Part shown: piece after piece, positions 1 through 8,731 of the stretch
Position numbering within the stretch: the stretch's first letter is position 1
Layout of the letters: the number at the start of each line of letters is the position of its first letter
Position numbers and translations under genes: made by a program
The notes under the pieces: generated by a model
Told to the model about the DNA's origin: nothing
The model's database searches: none
Seen by the model: only the letters and a program-made list of their open reading frames with translations
Assembly: GCF_000380485.1 (NCBI RefSeq)
Contig: NZ_AQYG01000049.1
Coordinates: 124,001 to 188,000 of the forward strand
Direction: 5' to 3'
DNA length: 64,000 nucleotides
DNA from: Jongsikchunia kroppenstedtii DSM 45133
GTDB lineage: Bacteria > Actinomycetota > Actinomycetes > Mycobacteriales > Mycobacteriaceae

Positions 1-453
1 GCCGCCGCCGCGCTGCCGATCGGCGCCCTCGCGGCGGCCGGTACCGCTGCCGCGTCCGCCCATCGAACCATCTCTGCGTCAACGGATCACGCCGATACCG
101 ACTGCACAACACATCTGCAGAGCCGGCTGCTCGACTTCGCGCCGCATGTTCCGGCCCATCTCCCCGGCTGGCATGTCGCGGTCGCGCTCTGCCGGCACGC
201 CGACGGCACCACCGAGACCATCGTCGCCACCCCGGAACCGGCGCCGTTCCTGCGCCCCGGGTTTACCCTCCTCGACGGCGAGCAACTGGTCGGCACCGGC
301 ATCGAACCGGAGCTGGCACTGCTGAACTACGCACAGGCGCATGAACTTTCGCTGATCGCGGTCGCCACCGGCGACGCGTCCGCCGAGATTCTGGACATGC
401 TCGCCGAACGGAGCATCGATGTCATCGATCCCGCGGATCCGATCGATGTCTGA
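1..453 (+). CDS. Unidentified protein, C-terminal 150 residues (5' end outside window)
   Basis: Frame 1 is open from the first base to a TGA at 451-453 and shows the strong G/C third-position bias of a real gene here. No start is present, so the gene begins upstream of the window. The first 20 or so visible residues are alanine-rich. The rest looks like a compact soluble domain with alternating hydrophobic stretches (for example LLNYAQAHELSLIAVATG) and ends at an acidic tail, IDPADPIDV. I do not recognise the family. Its stop overlaps the start of the next gene by 8 bp, so the two are probably translated together. The coding call is fairly safe; the function is unknown. Confidence 0.6.
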   Translation, partial: AAAALPIGALAAAGTAAASAHRTISASTDHADTDCTTHLQSRLLDFAPHVPAHLPGWHVAVALCRHADGTTETIVATPEPAPFLRPGFTLLDGEQLVGTGIEPELALLNYAQAHELSLIAVATGDASAEILDMLAERSIDVIDPADPIDV

Positions 454-877
454 TATTGACCGACTCGCACGCGGCGTGCCGCCATCAACCCTGCCTGCGG
501 TGATGGCCCGGTTGATCGCCGAGGCGACAGTCGTCGGCGGCATCGCGTTGCCACCCGATGCGCGAGCGGCGCTCGCCGCGCTGGCCGCCGGCGAACCCGT
601 GGCACGGACAGCCGCCGCGATGCTGCAGGTGCACTACCTGACCGTGGAAACTCAGGCGTGGCAGTCGTTTCGGTCCGGCGATACCCCCGCCTACCTCCGC
701 GGCTTCCGTGCGGCCCGGACCGTCGCGGCCCTGTACGGCGCCGTGCGTACCGGTTCCGACGACCCCTTGCGCGACGCTCTCCGGGAGCTTCTCGGTACCG
801 GCCTCCCGATCGGCGCGATGGACGACATCCTGCGCGACTACCGCCGCCCCTCCGCCCATTCGGACGCGTCCGTGTAG
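446..877 (+). CDS. Unidentified 143-residue protein coupled to the preceding gene
   Basis: The chosen ATG at 446 lies inside the last codons of the upstream gene (8-bp overlap), the usual arrangement for translational coupling; the longer reading from 419 is less likely. The product is predominantly helical and alanine/arginine-rich (APPDARAALAALAAGEP-like composition), with no signal peptide, membrane segment or motif that I can name. Its last 40 bp overlap the 3' end of the convergent DUF294 gene, so both stop codons lie inside the other gene. The function is unknown; it probably works with the protein encoded upstream. Confidence 0.65.
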   Translation: MSDIDRLARGVPPSTLPAVMARLIAEATVVGGIALPPDARAALAALAAGEPVARTAAAMLQVHYLTVETQAWQSFRSGDTPAYLRGFRAARTVAALYGAVRTGSDDPLRDALRELLGTGLPIGAMDDILRDYRRPSAHSDASV

Positions 878-2691
878 TGACTGAGGTTATCCATTCGCTT
901 CTGCACCGCCGATATCTCCCGTACCGCCTGGGCGATCAGGCTCCGGTCCATCGGCGACAGCCGGTTCAGATCGAGGACATCCGAGGGCCGCTCCCCGGCC
1001 TCCAACTGCGCCACCTGATAGCTGATGCGGATCTTCTGCAACACGTCGAACACCTCGATGAGGTTGCGGGCGTTGGTCTCGGTGAGCAGCGGACTCCCGG
1101 CCGCCGCGAGCAAGCGGCCCCGGGTACCGACCTCGGTGGTCCGCACGCTGAGCCCGACCCAGCGCGCGATATTGACCACCGGCAGCACCGCCTGCGCCTT
1201 GATGTCGATGACATCGCCGCGACGGGCGAACACGTCCCGCATCGACCGCAGCTTCGCCCGGTACGACAACGACTCCGCCAGCAGCGATTTCATCGTTCCC
1301 GAATGTTCCCGCAGGTTGCGGAAGACCGCGGACACAGCCGGCAGCCCGGGGTCGCCCCAGATCGGCCGGGCGTCGACCAGCAGCGAGGCCATGATCATGC
1401 CCTTATTGCGCAGTGGATCGTCCAGCCAGCTGCGCGCCAGCTCGCCCCACTGGCTGTGGGTGCGGGCGAACAACGGTTTGGACGCGGTGGCGCCGTGGTC
1501 GTCGATGCTCAATCCGCTGCGCCGCAGGATGTCCTCGACTTCGGCGAACGCCGCGCGATAGAGCCCGATGCGCTCGGCGGGCACCGACTCGTCGAAGGAC
1601 ACCGCGCTGTCGATGTCGGAGCTGAGCACCGTCTCGCGTCGGCCGTTGCTGCCGAGCGCGAGCCAGGTGACCGCATCGCCGTCCAGCTCGGGATGCTGCG
1701 CCAGCACCAGGTCCAGCCCCCGGCGCACCAGCGCGTCGGTCACGATCGACAGGATGACCGTCACCTCGTGGGACGGCCGGCCGCGTCGCAATAGGTCGAT
1801 AAGCAGATACGGCACCCGCGATCCGCGGTCCACCAGCGCGTCCACCGATTGGGCACGCGAGATCTGTTCTCTCAGAGAGACGCTCACGCCGGCTGGGGCC
1901 GCGACGAAGTCGCCCGGATAGACCACGCCGCGCACCTGACCGGCCCGGTCGACCACCGGCAGACACGACAGGCCGTGTTCCAGGATCTCCAGCAGCGCAT
2001 CGGCGGCCGGCGTGCCGGCCAGCACCGTCCGCGCCGGCAGGGTCATCACCTGCCCGACCGGGGTGTCCGGCCCGAGACCGGCGGCGACCAGCCGCGACCG
2101 CAGGTCGTTGTCGGTGATCAACCCGATCCGCCCGTCCGCGTCGAGGATCACCAGGTACGGCCGATGCCGATCGGTCATGATCCGGGCGGCCTCGCGGACC
2201 GACATCGACGGGTGGCCGATGGCCGGCACCGTGCGGATCAGTTCGTCGACCGTTCCCACCACAGCGGGCACCCCGTCCCCCGGCGCCTGGACCGTGAGCT
2301 TACGAGCCAGAAACTCGGCCCCGGCCAGGCTGGCGAACAGCGGCTGGACCACGTCGGCCGGTACCCGGCACGCGCGAACCGGTTCCGCCGCGACCGCCCG
2401 CGGGCCGACCGACGACCCCGTGAGGAGCGCCGAGAAGCCGAAGACGCCGCCGGCGTCCAGCACCTCGTCGGGCCCGCCGGCCGAGCCCGTCGCCGTGTTC
2501 CACAGTTCGACACGGCCGCTCATCACCACCCACAGCGCCTGCGCGGGCCGGAGGAAGGCGTTCATGATCTCGGCGCCCGCCGGGAAGTCGTGCACCTGCG
2601 ACGCCCGCGCCAGCTGGTCGAGTTCGGCATCGCCGACGGCGTCGAACGGCGGATGTTCCGCCAAGAATTCCGCCACCGGCCTCACCGGCAC
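838..2691 (-). CDS. cNMP-binding / CBS-pair / DUF294 nucleotidyltransferase-like signalling protein
   Basis: The 617-residue protein has four parts. A cyclic-nucleotide-binding-like domain covers roughly residues 10-120 (PAGAEIMNA, LWVVMSGRVELW). A CBS pair follows at about 155-270 (HRPYLVILDADGRIGLITDND, LSCLPVVDRAGQVRGVV). A DUF294 nucleotidyltransferase-like domain at about 320-440 carries LGSNGRRETVLSSDIDSAV, which matches the GSxGRxE...SDxD pattern of the superfamily, and a DUF294 C-terminal substrate-binding region completes it. Proteins of this architecture are thought to be uridylyl/adenylyl-transferase-like regulators that sense ligands; the target is not known. The start is GTG at 2691 with no clear ribosome site. 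The gene is divergent from the permease at 2810 and overlaps the gene at 446-877 tail to tail. Confidence 0.9.
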   Translation of the reverse strand: MPVRPVAEFLAEHPPFDAVGDAELDQLARASQVHDFPAGAEIMNAFLRPAQALWVVMSGRVELWNTATGSAGGPDEVLDAGGVFGFSALLTGSSVGPRAVAAEPVRACRVPADVVQPLFASLAGAEFLARKLTVQAPGDGVPAVVGTVDELIRTVPAIGHPSMSVREAARIMTDRHRPYLVILDADGRIGLITDNDLRSRLVAAGLGPDTPVGQVMTLPARTVLAGTPAADALLEILEHGLSCLPVVDRAGQVRGVVYPGDFVAAPAGVSVSLREQISRAQSVDALVDRGSRVPYLLIDLLRRGRPSHEVTVILSIVTDALVRRGLDLVLAQHPELDGDAVTWLALGSNGRRETVLSSDIDSAVSFDESVPAERIGLYRAAFAEVEDILRRSGLSIDDHGATASKPLFARTHSQWGELARSWLDDPLRNKGMIMASLLVDARPIWGDPGLPAVSAVFRNLREHSGTMKSLLAESLSYRAKLRSMRDVFARRGDVIDIKAQAVLPVVNIARWVGLSVRTTEVGTRGRLLAAAGSPLLTETNARNLIEVFDVLQKIRISYQVAQLEAGERPSDVLDLNRLSPMDRSLIAQAVREISAVQKRMDNLSHYTDASEWAEGRR

Positions 2692-2809
2692 ATCGTCTCA
2701 CGAAACGGCTGACATTCGAGCGCCCCGCGTTTACGTTACTGAAATGCGCGTGGCCTACTGTCTCCACAACAGCCAGCCACAGTGACGCAACTACCACAAG
2801 GGAAAGCAG

Positions 2810-4294
2810 TTGACTGACGCATCGACTTCAACAGCCCAATTCGACGCCGAACAGGTCGGCTACAAGCAATCGCTCGGTGGCCGCCAAGTACAGATGATCG
2901 CCATCGGTGGCGCCATCGGTACCGGCCTATTTCTTGGGTCCGCCAGCCGACTACACAGCAACGGTCCGGCTCTGCTGATCAGCTACGCCGTCGCCGGGGT
3001 TGTCGCCTACTTTCTCATGCGAGCTCTGGGCGAGCTGGTGCTTTATCGCACGTCATCGGGCGCTTTCGTGTCTTGGATGCGGGAGTTCTTCGGTGAGAAA
3101 GGCGCATACATCACCGGCTGGATGTACTGGCTCAACTGGGCGCTCACCGGAATCGCGGAGTTGTCTGCGGTGGGCGTGTACATGCAGAAATGGCTGCCCA
3201 GCGAACCAAAATGGTTGACCGCGCTCATCGCACTCGTCATTGTTCTCGCCGTTAACATGTTGAGCGCCAGGATGTTCGGCGAGTTCGAGTTCTGGGCGAG
3301 CGTACTCAAAGTCGGTGCGATCGTGTTGTTCCTGGTCGTCGGCATCGTCGTCGTCGTGGGCGGCATCCACATAGGCACCCATCAGGCAGGCTTCAACAAC
3401 CTGTGGGACAACACCGGCGGATTCTGGCCGACCTCCGACGGCCACAATTGGTACGGGCCGATCCTGGTGATGTCCGGCGTTGTCTTCGCGTACTCCGCCA
3501 TCGAGCTGGTGGGAGTTGCCGCCGGCGAGATGAAGGACCCGGAGAAAGAGGTCCCGAAAGCCGTCAATGCCGTGATCTTCCGCATTGGCGTCTTCTACTG
3601 TGGCTCAATTCTGTTGCTCGTGTGCATGTTGCCGACAAGCACCTACAGTGCGGACGGCTCGGAGAGCCCGTTCGTCACCGTGTTCAGCAAACTCGGCATG
3701 GGATGGATGGCCGACGTCATCAACCTGGTGTTGATCGTTGCCGCGATGTCCAGCCTCAATTCGGGTCTCTACTCGACCGGCCGCATCCTTCGCAGCCTTG
3801 GAATGTCCTTCCAGGCACCACAATTCACCACCAAGATGAGCGGCGGCGGAGTCCCCTGGGCCGGTATCGCGCTGACGTCGGTGATCTACGTACTCGGGAT
3901 CATCCTCAACGCGGTGGCTCCTGGCAAGGCGTTTGATCTTGCCCTCGAAGCCGCGTCGATCGGCATCGTCTTTACGTGGTCGACGATCTTCCTCTGTCAG
4001 TTGCGTCTACGACAGTTGGTGAATCGCGGCGTCATACCGCCCGGCAAGTTTCAAGCGCCCGGATATCCGTGGACGAGTTTGTTCGGCCTCGCCTTCCTCG
4101 GGTTCGTGGTCATCGGCATGGCCATCGATGGCTGGGTGTCGAACCCGAAATACGGTGACAAACTGGACTTCTGGGTAGTCGTCGGCGGCATCCCATTCAT
4201 CGCCGTCGTGATGATCGCAGGCTGGTTCGTCGTCCGCGGAAAGGTCACCGACAACACGAGCGGACAGCTGGACTCGATCTGGGCCGGCAAGTAG
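2810..4294 (+). CDS. Amino-acid permease of the APC superfamily, AnsP-like
   Basis: This 494-residue integral membrane protein has about 12 hydrophobic segments. The N-terminal signature MIAIGGAIGTGLFLGSA is typical of the amino-acid transporter family that includes L-asparagine permease AnsP, CycA and GabP. The sequence closely follows mycobacterial AnsP1/AnsP2 throughout (RALGELVLYRTSSGAFVSW, REFFGEK, AELVG/AIELVGVAAGE, SSLNSGLYSTGR). It should import an amino acid with protons, asparagine being the best guess. Translation starts at TTG 2810, nine or so bases after AGGGAAAG; there is no better ATG. Base composition is visibly lower in GC (about 58% in two 60-base samples, against 63-73% in samples from neighbours), which suggests later acquisition. 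It ends 5 bp before the convergent M16 gene. Confidence 0.92.
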   Translation: MTDASTSTAQFDAEQVGYKQSLGGRQVQMIAIGGAIGTGLFLGSASRLHSNGPALLISYAVAGVVAYFLMRALGELVLYRTSSGAFVSWMREFFGEKGAYITGWMYWLNWALTGIAELSAVGVYMQKWLPSEPKWLTALIALVIVLAVNMLSARMFGEFEFWASVLKVGAIVLFLVVGIVVVVGGIHIGTHQAGFNNLWDNTGGFWPTSDGHNWYGPILVMSGVVFAYSAIELVGVAAGEMKDPEKEVPKAVNAVIFRIGVFYCGSILLLVCMLPTSTYSADGSESPFVTVFSKLGMGWMADVINLVLIVAAMSSLNSGLYSTGRILRSLGMSFQAPQFTTKMSGGGVPWAGIALTSVIYVLGIILNAVAPGKAFDLALEAASIGIVFTWSTIFLCQLRLRQLVNRGVIPPGKFQAPGYPWTSLFGLAFLGFVVIGMAIDGWVSNPKYGDKLDFWVVVGGIPFIAVVMIAGWFVVRGKVTDNTSGQLDSIWAGK

Positions 4295-4299
4295 GCCGA

Positions 4300-5568
4300 T
4301 CAGCGCACCGCGCCGAGCGCCGCCAGTTGCTTCGGCAGTTGACGGCGATTTCGGTACGGCCCGACCACCGCTCCGCCGAACGGTCCGGTGAGCAGCCGCG
4401 CGGCCAACGCGTTGACGTCGCTGCGCCGCACCCGATCGAGCTGACGCAACGACTGCGCCACCGTCCGATGGCGCCCGTAGTTCAGCTCGCTCTGCCCGAT
4501 GCGATGCATCCGCGACGACGAATCCTCCAGACCCAGAACCACATTGCCGCGCAGGGCGCCCTTGGCCCGATCGAATTCGGCTGCCGTCAGACCGTTCTCG
4601 GCGACGTCGGTCAGGATCGTGGTGGCCAGATCGACGACCTCGGCCAGACGTTCCGGCGAACAGCCGGCGTACACCGACAGCGCACCCGTCTCGGCGAACG
4701 CATCGACCGACGAATACACCGAATAGGCGAGCCCGCGGGTCTCCCGGATCTCCTGGAACAACCGGGAGCTGAGGCCGCCGCCGAGGGCGGTGTTGAGCAC
4801 CGACACGGCCCACCGGTCGGGCTCGGCCCGCCCAGCGGTACGCACGCCGAGCGTCAGATGCGCCTGCTCGGTCTCCTGTCGGAGCAACGAAAAACCGGGC
4901 TTCCCAGGAACTTTCGCAGTGCCCGGTCGGGCGGCGACGGGTGCGGTACCCGGTTGCAGGTGGCCGGCAAAGGCGGCCCGGGCGGCCGCCACGATCGCGC
5001 GGTGGTCGACGTTTCCGGCGACCGCGAGCACCATCCGGTCGGGCGTATAGCGCCGCACATGGAAGGAATGCAGCTGACGCCGCGCCATCGCGGCGATCGA
5101 CTCGGTGCTGCCGATGACCGGGCGACCCAGCGAGTGGGCGCCGTACATCGACGCCAAGAACGCCTCCCCCAGCAGATCTTCGGGATCGTCGTCGCGCATG
5201 GCGATCTCTTCGAGCACGACGTCGCGCTCGATCTCCATGTCACCGCTCAGGCAGCGGCCGCGCAGTACCACGTCGGCGACCAGATCGATCGCCTCGTCGA
5301 CATTCTCGTCGAGCACATGCGCGTAGTAGCAGGTGTGCTCCTTGCCCGTGAAGGCATTGAGCTCGCCGCCGATCGCATCGATCTGCTGCGCGATCGAGGT
5401 GGCCGTCCGCGTCGGCGTCGACTTGAACAGCAGATGCTCCAGGAAGTGTGCGGCCCCGGCGAGCGACGGCACCTCGTCGCGCGAACCGACCTGTACCCAT
5501 AGCCCCACCGACGCCGACTGCACGCCGGGCACGAACTGAGTGACAACCCGAAGCCCGCCGGGCAGCAC
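4300..5568 (-). CDS. M16-family zinc metallopeptidase (PepR/Rv2782c-like)
   Basis: The 422-residue protein carries the inverted zinc motif HFLEH at residues 41-45 (HxxEH of M16 peptidases), followed by the downstream glutamate region EHTCYYAHVL. The R/Y pair of the second half is present near LGGGLSSRLFQEIRETRGLAYSVYS. It matches M. tuberculosis Rv2782c, which also follows pnp. M16 enzymes degrade or process peptides; the natural substrate is not known. The start is uncertain. GTG 5568 is the first usual start codon, but the same frame stays open for 19 more codons up to the pnp stop at 5626-5628, with no ATG/GTG/TTG in between. A non-standard start further upstream therefore cannot be excluded. 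Confidence 0.93.
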   Translation of the reverse strand: MLPGGLRVVTQFVPGVQSASVGLWVQVGSRDEVPSLAGAAHFLEHLLFKSTPTRTATSIAQQIDAIGGELNAFTGKEHTCYYAHVLDENVDEAIDLVADVVLRGRCLSGDMEIERDVVLEEIAMRDDDPEDLLGEAFLASMYGAHSLGRPVIGSTESIAAMARRQLHSFHVRRYTPDRMVLAVAGNVDHRAIVAAARAAFAGHLQPGTAPVAARPGTAKVPGKPGFSLLRQETEQAHLTLGVRTAGRAEPDRWAVSVLNTALGGGLSSRLFQEIRETRGLAYSVYSSVDAFAETGALSVYAGCSPERLAEVVDLATTILTDVAENGLTAAEFDRAKGALRGNVVLGLEDSSSRMHRIGQSELNYGRHRTVAQSLRQLDRVRRSDVNALAARLLTGPFGGAVVGPYRNRRQLPKQLAALGAVR

Positions 5569-5625
5569 GCTCTTGCGTACTGAGCCGACGGGCTCGGGTG
5601 CCTTTGTTGACTTACTCAGTGCGAC

Positions 5626-7887
5626 TTACGCTTCGGCGTCTGCGGCCGGCTGGTCGGCGGCCGGGGCGTCGGCGCTGTCGTCCACCGGGACGAGGCTGAT
5701 CTTGCCGCGATCGTCGATGTCGCCGATCTCGACGCGGATCTTGTCGCCCACGTTCACCACGTCCTCGACCTTGGCGACCCGCTTGCCCTTGCCCAGCTTC
5801 GAGATGTGGACGAGGCCGTCGCGACCCGGCAGGAGCGACACGAAAGCACCAAAAGCCGTTGTCTTGACGACGGTTCCGAGGAACCGCTCGCCCACCTTCG
5901 GCAGCTGCGGGTTGGCGATGGCGTTGACCTTGTCGATCGCGGCCTGCGCCGAGTCGCCGTCCGCGGCACCGATGAAGACGGTGCCGTCGTCCTCGATCGA
6001 GATGTTGGCGCCGGTCTCCTCGGTGATCGAGTTGATGGTCTTGCCCTTGGGGCCGATCAGCTCGCCGATCTTGTCCATCGGGATCTTGATGGTGGTGATC
6101 CGCGGCGCGTACTTGCTCATCTCGTCCGGCTCGTCGATGGCCTCGGCCATCACCTCGAGAATGGTCAGACGCGCGTCCTTGGCCTGCGACAGCGCACCTG
6201 CAAGCACCTTCGACGGAATGCCATCGAGCTTGGTGTCCAGCTGCAGGGCGGTCACGAAGTCCTTGGTGCCGGCGACCTTGAAGTCCATGTCGCCGAAGGC
6301 ATCCTCGGCACCCAGGATGTCGGTCAGCGCGACGTAGCGGGTCTCGCCGCCGACCTCGTCGGACACCAGGCCCATGGCTATACCGGCGACCGGGGCCTTG
6401 ATCGGCACACCGGCGTTCAGCAGCGACATGGTCGAGGCGCACACCGAGCCCATCGAGGTCGAGCCGTTGGAGCTCAGCGCCTCGGAAACCTGCCGGATCG
6501 CGTACGGGAACTCCTCGACGCTCGGCAGCACCGGCACCAGGGCGCGCTCGGCGAGCGCGCCGTGGCCGATCTCGCGGCGCTTCGGCGAACCGACGCGCCC
6601 GGTCTCACCGGTCGAGTACGGCGGGAAGTTGTAGTGGTGCATGTAGCGCTTGCTGGTCTCGGGGCCGAGCGAGTCGATCTGCTGGGCCATCTTGACCATG
6701 TCCAGCGTGGTGACACCCATGATCTGGGTCTCGCCGCGCTCGAACAGCGCGCTGCCGTGCGCCCGCGGGATCACGGCGACCTCGGCCGACAGCGACCGGA
6801 TGTCGGTGATGCCACGGCCGTCGATGCGGAAGTGGTCGGTCAGGATCCGCTGGCGCACCAGCTTCTTGGTGACCGAGCGGTATGCCGCGCCCAGCTCACC
6901 CTCGCGGCCCTCGAACTGCTCGCCGAGCTGGTCGAGGATCTCGGCCTTGAGCTCGTCGGTCTTGCTGTCGCGCTCCTGCTTGCCGGGGATCGACAGGATC
7001 TCCGCCAACTTCGCCGACGCGGCGGCCTCGACCGCGGCGTAGGCATCGTCCTGGTAGGCCGGGAAGAGCTTGAACTCGCCGGTCTCCTTGGCGGCCGCGG
7101 CGGCCAGCTGCTGCTGCGCCTCGCACAGGGACTTGATGAACGGCTTCGCCGCCTCCAGGCCCTCGGCCACGATGGCCTCGGTCGGCGCCTGGGCGCCGCC
7201 GTCGACCAGTTCGATGACATTGTCGGTGGCCTCGGCCTCGACCATCATGATGGCGACATCACCGGACTCGACGACGCGACCGGCGACGACCATGTCGAAG
7301 ACGGCGCCTTCGAGCTGCTCGACGGTCGGGAAGGCGACCCACTGGCCGGCCTTGTTCGCCTCGGTCGGGATCAGCGCCACGCGCACGCCGCCGACCGGTC
7401 CGGAGAACGGCAAGCCGGCGAGCTGGGTGGACGCCGATGCCGCGTTGATCGCGACAACGTCGTACAGGTCCTGCGGGTTCAGGCTCAGCACCGTCACCAC
7501 GACCTGGATCTCGTTGCGCAGGCCGTCGACGAACGACGGACGCAGCGGCCGGTCGATCAGGCGACAGGTGAGGATCGCGTCGGTGGACGGGCGGCCCTCG
7601 CGGCGGAAGAAGGATCCGGGGATCCGGCCCGCGGCGTACATCCGCTCCTCGACGTCAACGGTCAGGGGGAAGAAGTCGAAGTGCTCCTTCGGGTGCTTGC
7701 TGGCGCTGGTCGCCGACAGCAGCATGGTCTCGTCGTCCAGGTAGGCGACGACCGAACCGGCGGCCTGCTGAGCCAATCGGCCGGTCTCGAAGCGGATCGT
7801 CCGCTGTCCGAAGCTGCCGTTGTCGATGACGGCGGTCGCCTCGGTCACCTCGTCGTCGTAGTCGACGGCGTCGATGGTGTCAGTCAT
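5626..7887 (-). CDS. pnp: Polyribonucleotide nucleotidyltransferase (PNPase)
   Basis: This 753-residue phosphorolytic 3'-5' exoribonuclease degrades mRNA and, in reverse, adds tails; it also has guanosine-pentaphosphate synthetase activity in actinobacteria (hence gpsI). Two RNase PH domains are visible (first half around [21 protein letters not shown]; second around residues 380-560 with SFGDMDFK-like and [18 protein letters not shown]). A KH domain ([16 protein letters not shown]) and an S1 domain ([21 protein letters not shown]) follow at the C-terminus. ATG 7887 is preceded by GAGGACATC. The gene follows rpsO after a terminator-like hairpin and a structured leader, and its stop lies in the frame of the downstream M16 gene. 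Confidence 0.98.
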   Translation of the reverse strand: MTDTIDAVDYDDEVTEATAVIDNGSFGQRTIRFETGRLAQQAAGSVVAYLDDETMLLSATSASKHPKEHFDFFPLTVDVEERMYAAGRIPGSFFRREGRPSTDAILTCRLIDRPLRPSFVDGLRNEIQVVVTVLSLNPQDLYDVVAINAASASTQLAGLPFSGPVGGVRVALIPTEANKAGQWVAFPTVEQLEGAVFDMVVAGRVVESGDVAIMMVEAEATDNVIELVDGGAQAPTEAIVAEGLEAAKPFIKSLCEAQQQLAAAAAKETGEFKLFPAYQDDAYAAVEAAASAKLAEILSIPGKQERDSKTDELKAEILDQLGEQFEGREGELGAAYRSVTKKLVRQRILTDHFRIDGRGITDIRSLSAEVAVIPRAHGSALFERGETQIMGVTTLDMVKMAQQIDSLGPETSKRYMHHYNFPPYSTGETGRVGSPKRREIGHGALAERALVPVLPSVEEFPYAIRQVSEALSSNGSTSMGSVCASTMSLLNAGVPIKAPVAGIAMGLVSDEVGGETRYVALTDILGAEDAFGDMDFKVAGTKDFVTALQLDTKLDGIPSKVLAGALSQAKDARLTILEVMAEAIDEPDEMSKYAPRITTIKIPMDKIGELIGPKGKTINSITEETGANISIEDDGTVFIGAADGDSAQAAIDKVNAIANPQLPKVGERFLGTVVKTTAFGAFVSLLPGRDGLVHISKLGKGKRVAKVEDVVNVGDKIRVEIGDIDDRGKISLVPVDDSADAPAADQPAADAEA

Positions 7888-8186
7888 GAAATTGATGTCC
7901 TCTCGTCTTCACATCTCGTCTCCACGCATGCATGTCTGCACACATGCGTGCAGCTCACGGCTCCCCTGAGCGCGTGAGCTGGAGCTCGTACCGAAGATGT
8001 GACGCGAGTGGTCTGGAAGACGGCCATCGATCGAAGCCACCGGAAGCTCTGTGTTCCGGTAGCCACTACCGAGGACCGCTCAGACTTCGTGATGCGTCAA
8101 CATCGGTAAGAGACTCCCGCCGAGGGTATCACCGCAGCCCTCAGACTCCGGCATCACAACCGAACGGGGAATTCGCCGAAATCAAA
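7888..8186 (-). promoter_or_regulatory. Structured pnp leader, multiple inverted repeats
   Basis: This 300-base stretch between the rpsO terminator and pnp holds no convincing gene. It contains three perfect short hairpins: 7923-7930 with 7943-7950 (CACGCATG/CATGCGTG), 7952-7959 with 7973-7980 (AGCTCACG/CGTGAGCT), and 8039-8045 with 8054-8060 (ACCGGAA/TTCCGGT). The first two sit inside a long-range 8-bp pairing of 7909-7916 with 7995-8002, giving a three-way junction just upstream of the ribosome site. In E. coli, PNPase represses its own mRNA through a processed leader hairpin; a comparable role here is inference. A pnp promoter probably also lies in this stretch. Confidence 0.5.
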
Positions 8187-8219
8187 CGACCCGCGTCACC
8201 GAGATGGTGACGCGGGTCG
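8187..8219 (-). terminator. rpsO intrinsic terminator
   Basis: A perfect 14-bp stem (8187-8200 with 8206-8219) around a 5-base loop begins 18 bp after the rpsO stop codon. On the minus strand it is followed by GTTTGATTT, a moderately T-rich tail. It should end or attenuate rpsO transcription before pnp. Confidence 0.8.
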
Positions 8220-8237
8220 ATGAAAGTTCAGCGGCGA

Positions 8238-8507
8238 CTAGCGGCGCAGGCCGAGGCGCTCGATCAGCGAGCGGTAGCGCTCGATGTCGACGCTCGCGAC
8301 GTACTTCAGCAGCCGGCGGCGACGGCCGACCAGCAGCAGCAGTCCGCGCCGGCTGTGGTGGTCGTGCTTGTGCTGCTTGAGGTGCTCGGTGAGGTCGCTG
8401 ATCCGCTTGGTCAGCATCGCGACCTGGGCCTCCGGCGAACCGGTGTCGGTCTCGTGCAGGCCGTACTCGGCCAGGATGGTCTTCTTCTGCTCGGCGGTCA
8501 GCGCCAT
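8238..8507 (-). CDS. rpsO: 30S ribosomal protein S15
   Basis: The 89-residue product has the normal S15 length and sequence: [27 protein letters not shown] at the start, then [35 protein letters not shown] and [14 protein letters not shown]15 is a primary 16S rRNA-binding protein that nucleates the central domain of the small subunit. The ATG at 8507 is preceded by AGGAG at good spacing. It is followed by a strong hairpin terminator and then pnp, the usual bacterial order. It is divergent from the oxidoreductase at 8732 across 224 bp, where no further gene is visible. Confidence 0.98.
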   Translation of the reverse strand: MALTAEQKKTILAEYGLHETDTGSPEAQVAMLTKRISDLTEHLKQHKHDHHSRRGLLLLVGRRRRLLKYVASVDIERYRSLIERLGLRR

Positions 8508-8731
8508 GCGTCACTCCTGTGATCGGGTCTGCGTCAAAAATCCCCAGTCGGGAGGCGCCGCCGCCGCAGCCTGCAGCTGACACCGAGGGTCCAGAGTACC
8601 GGCGACCGGCTCGCCGCCAAAATCGGCGGAGCCGCCGAATAACTGTTGCTCTCCAGCGTGCACTGACAATTATCTCCGCCCGAGGCCGATTTTCTGGCAG
8701 TTATCCGGCTGCCGCGAAGTTAAGGTTCGGC

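Noticed and set aside
8611-8640. Short GC-rich inverted repeat upstream of rpsO
   Set aside because: The 5-7-bp stem is of a size expected by chance in GC-rich DNA, with no positional logic for a terminator.
8519-8731. N-terminal extension of the luciferase-like oxidoreductase
   Set aside because: The extension is low in family-like sequence, covers the rpsO promoter side, and family members begin at the MQIGMTMP position.
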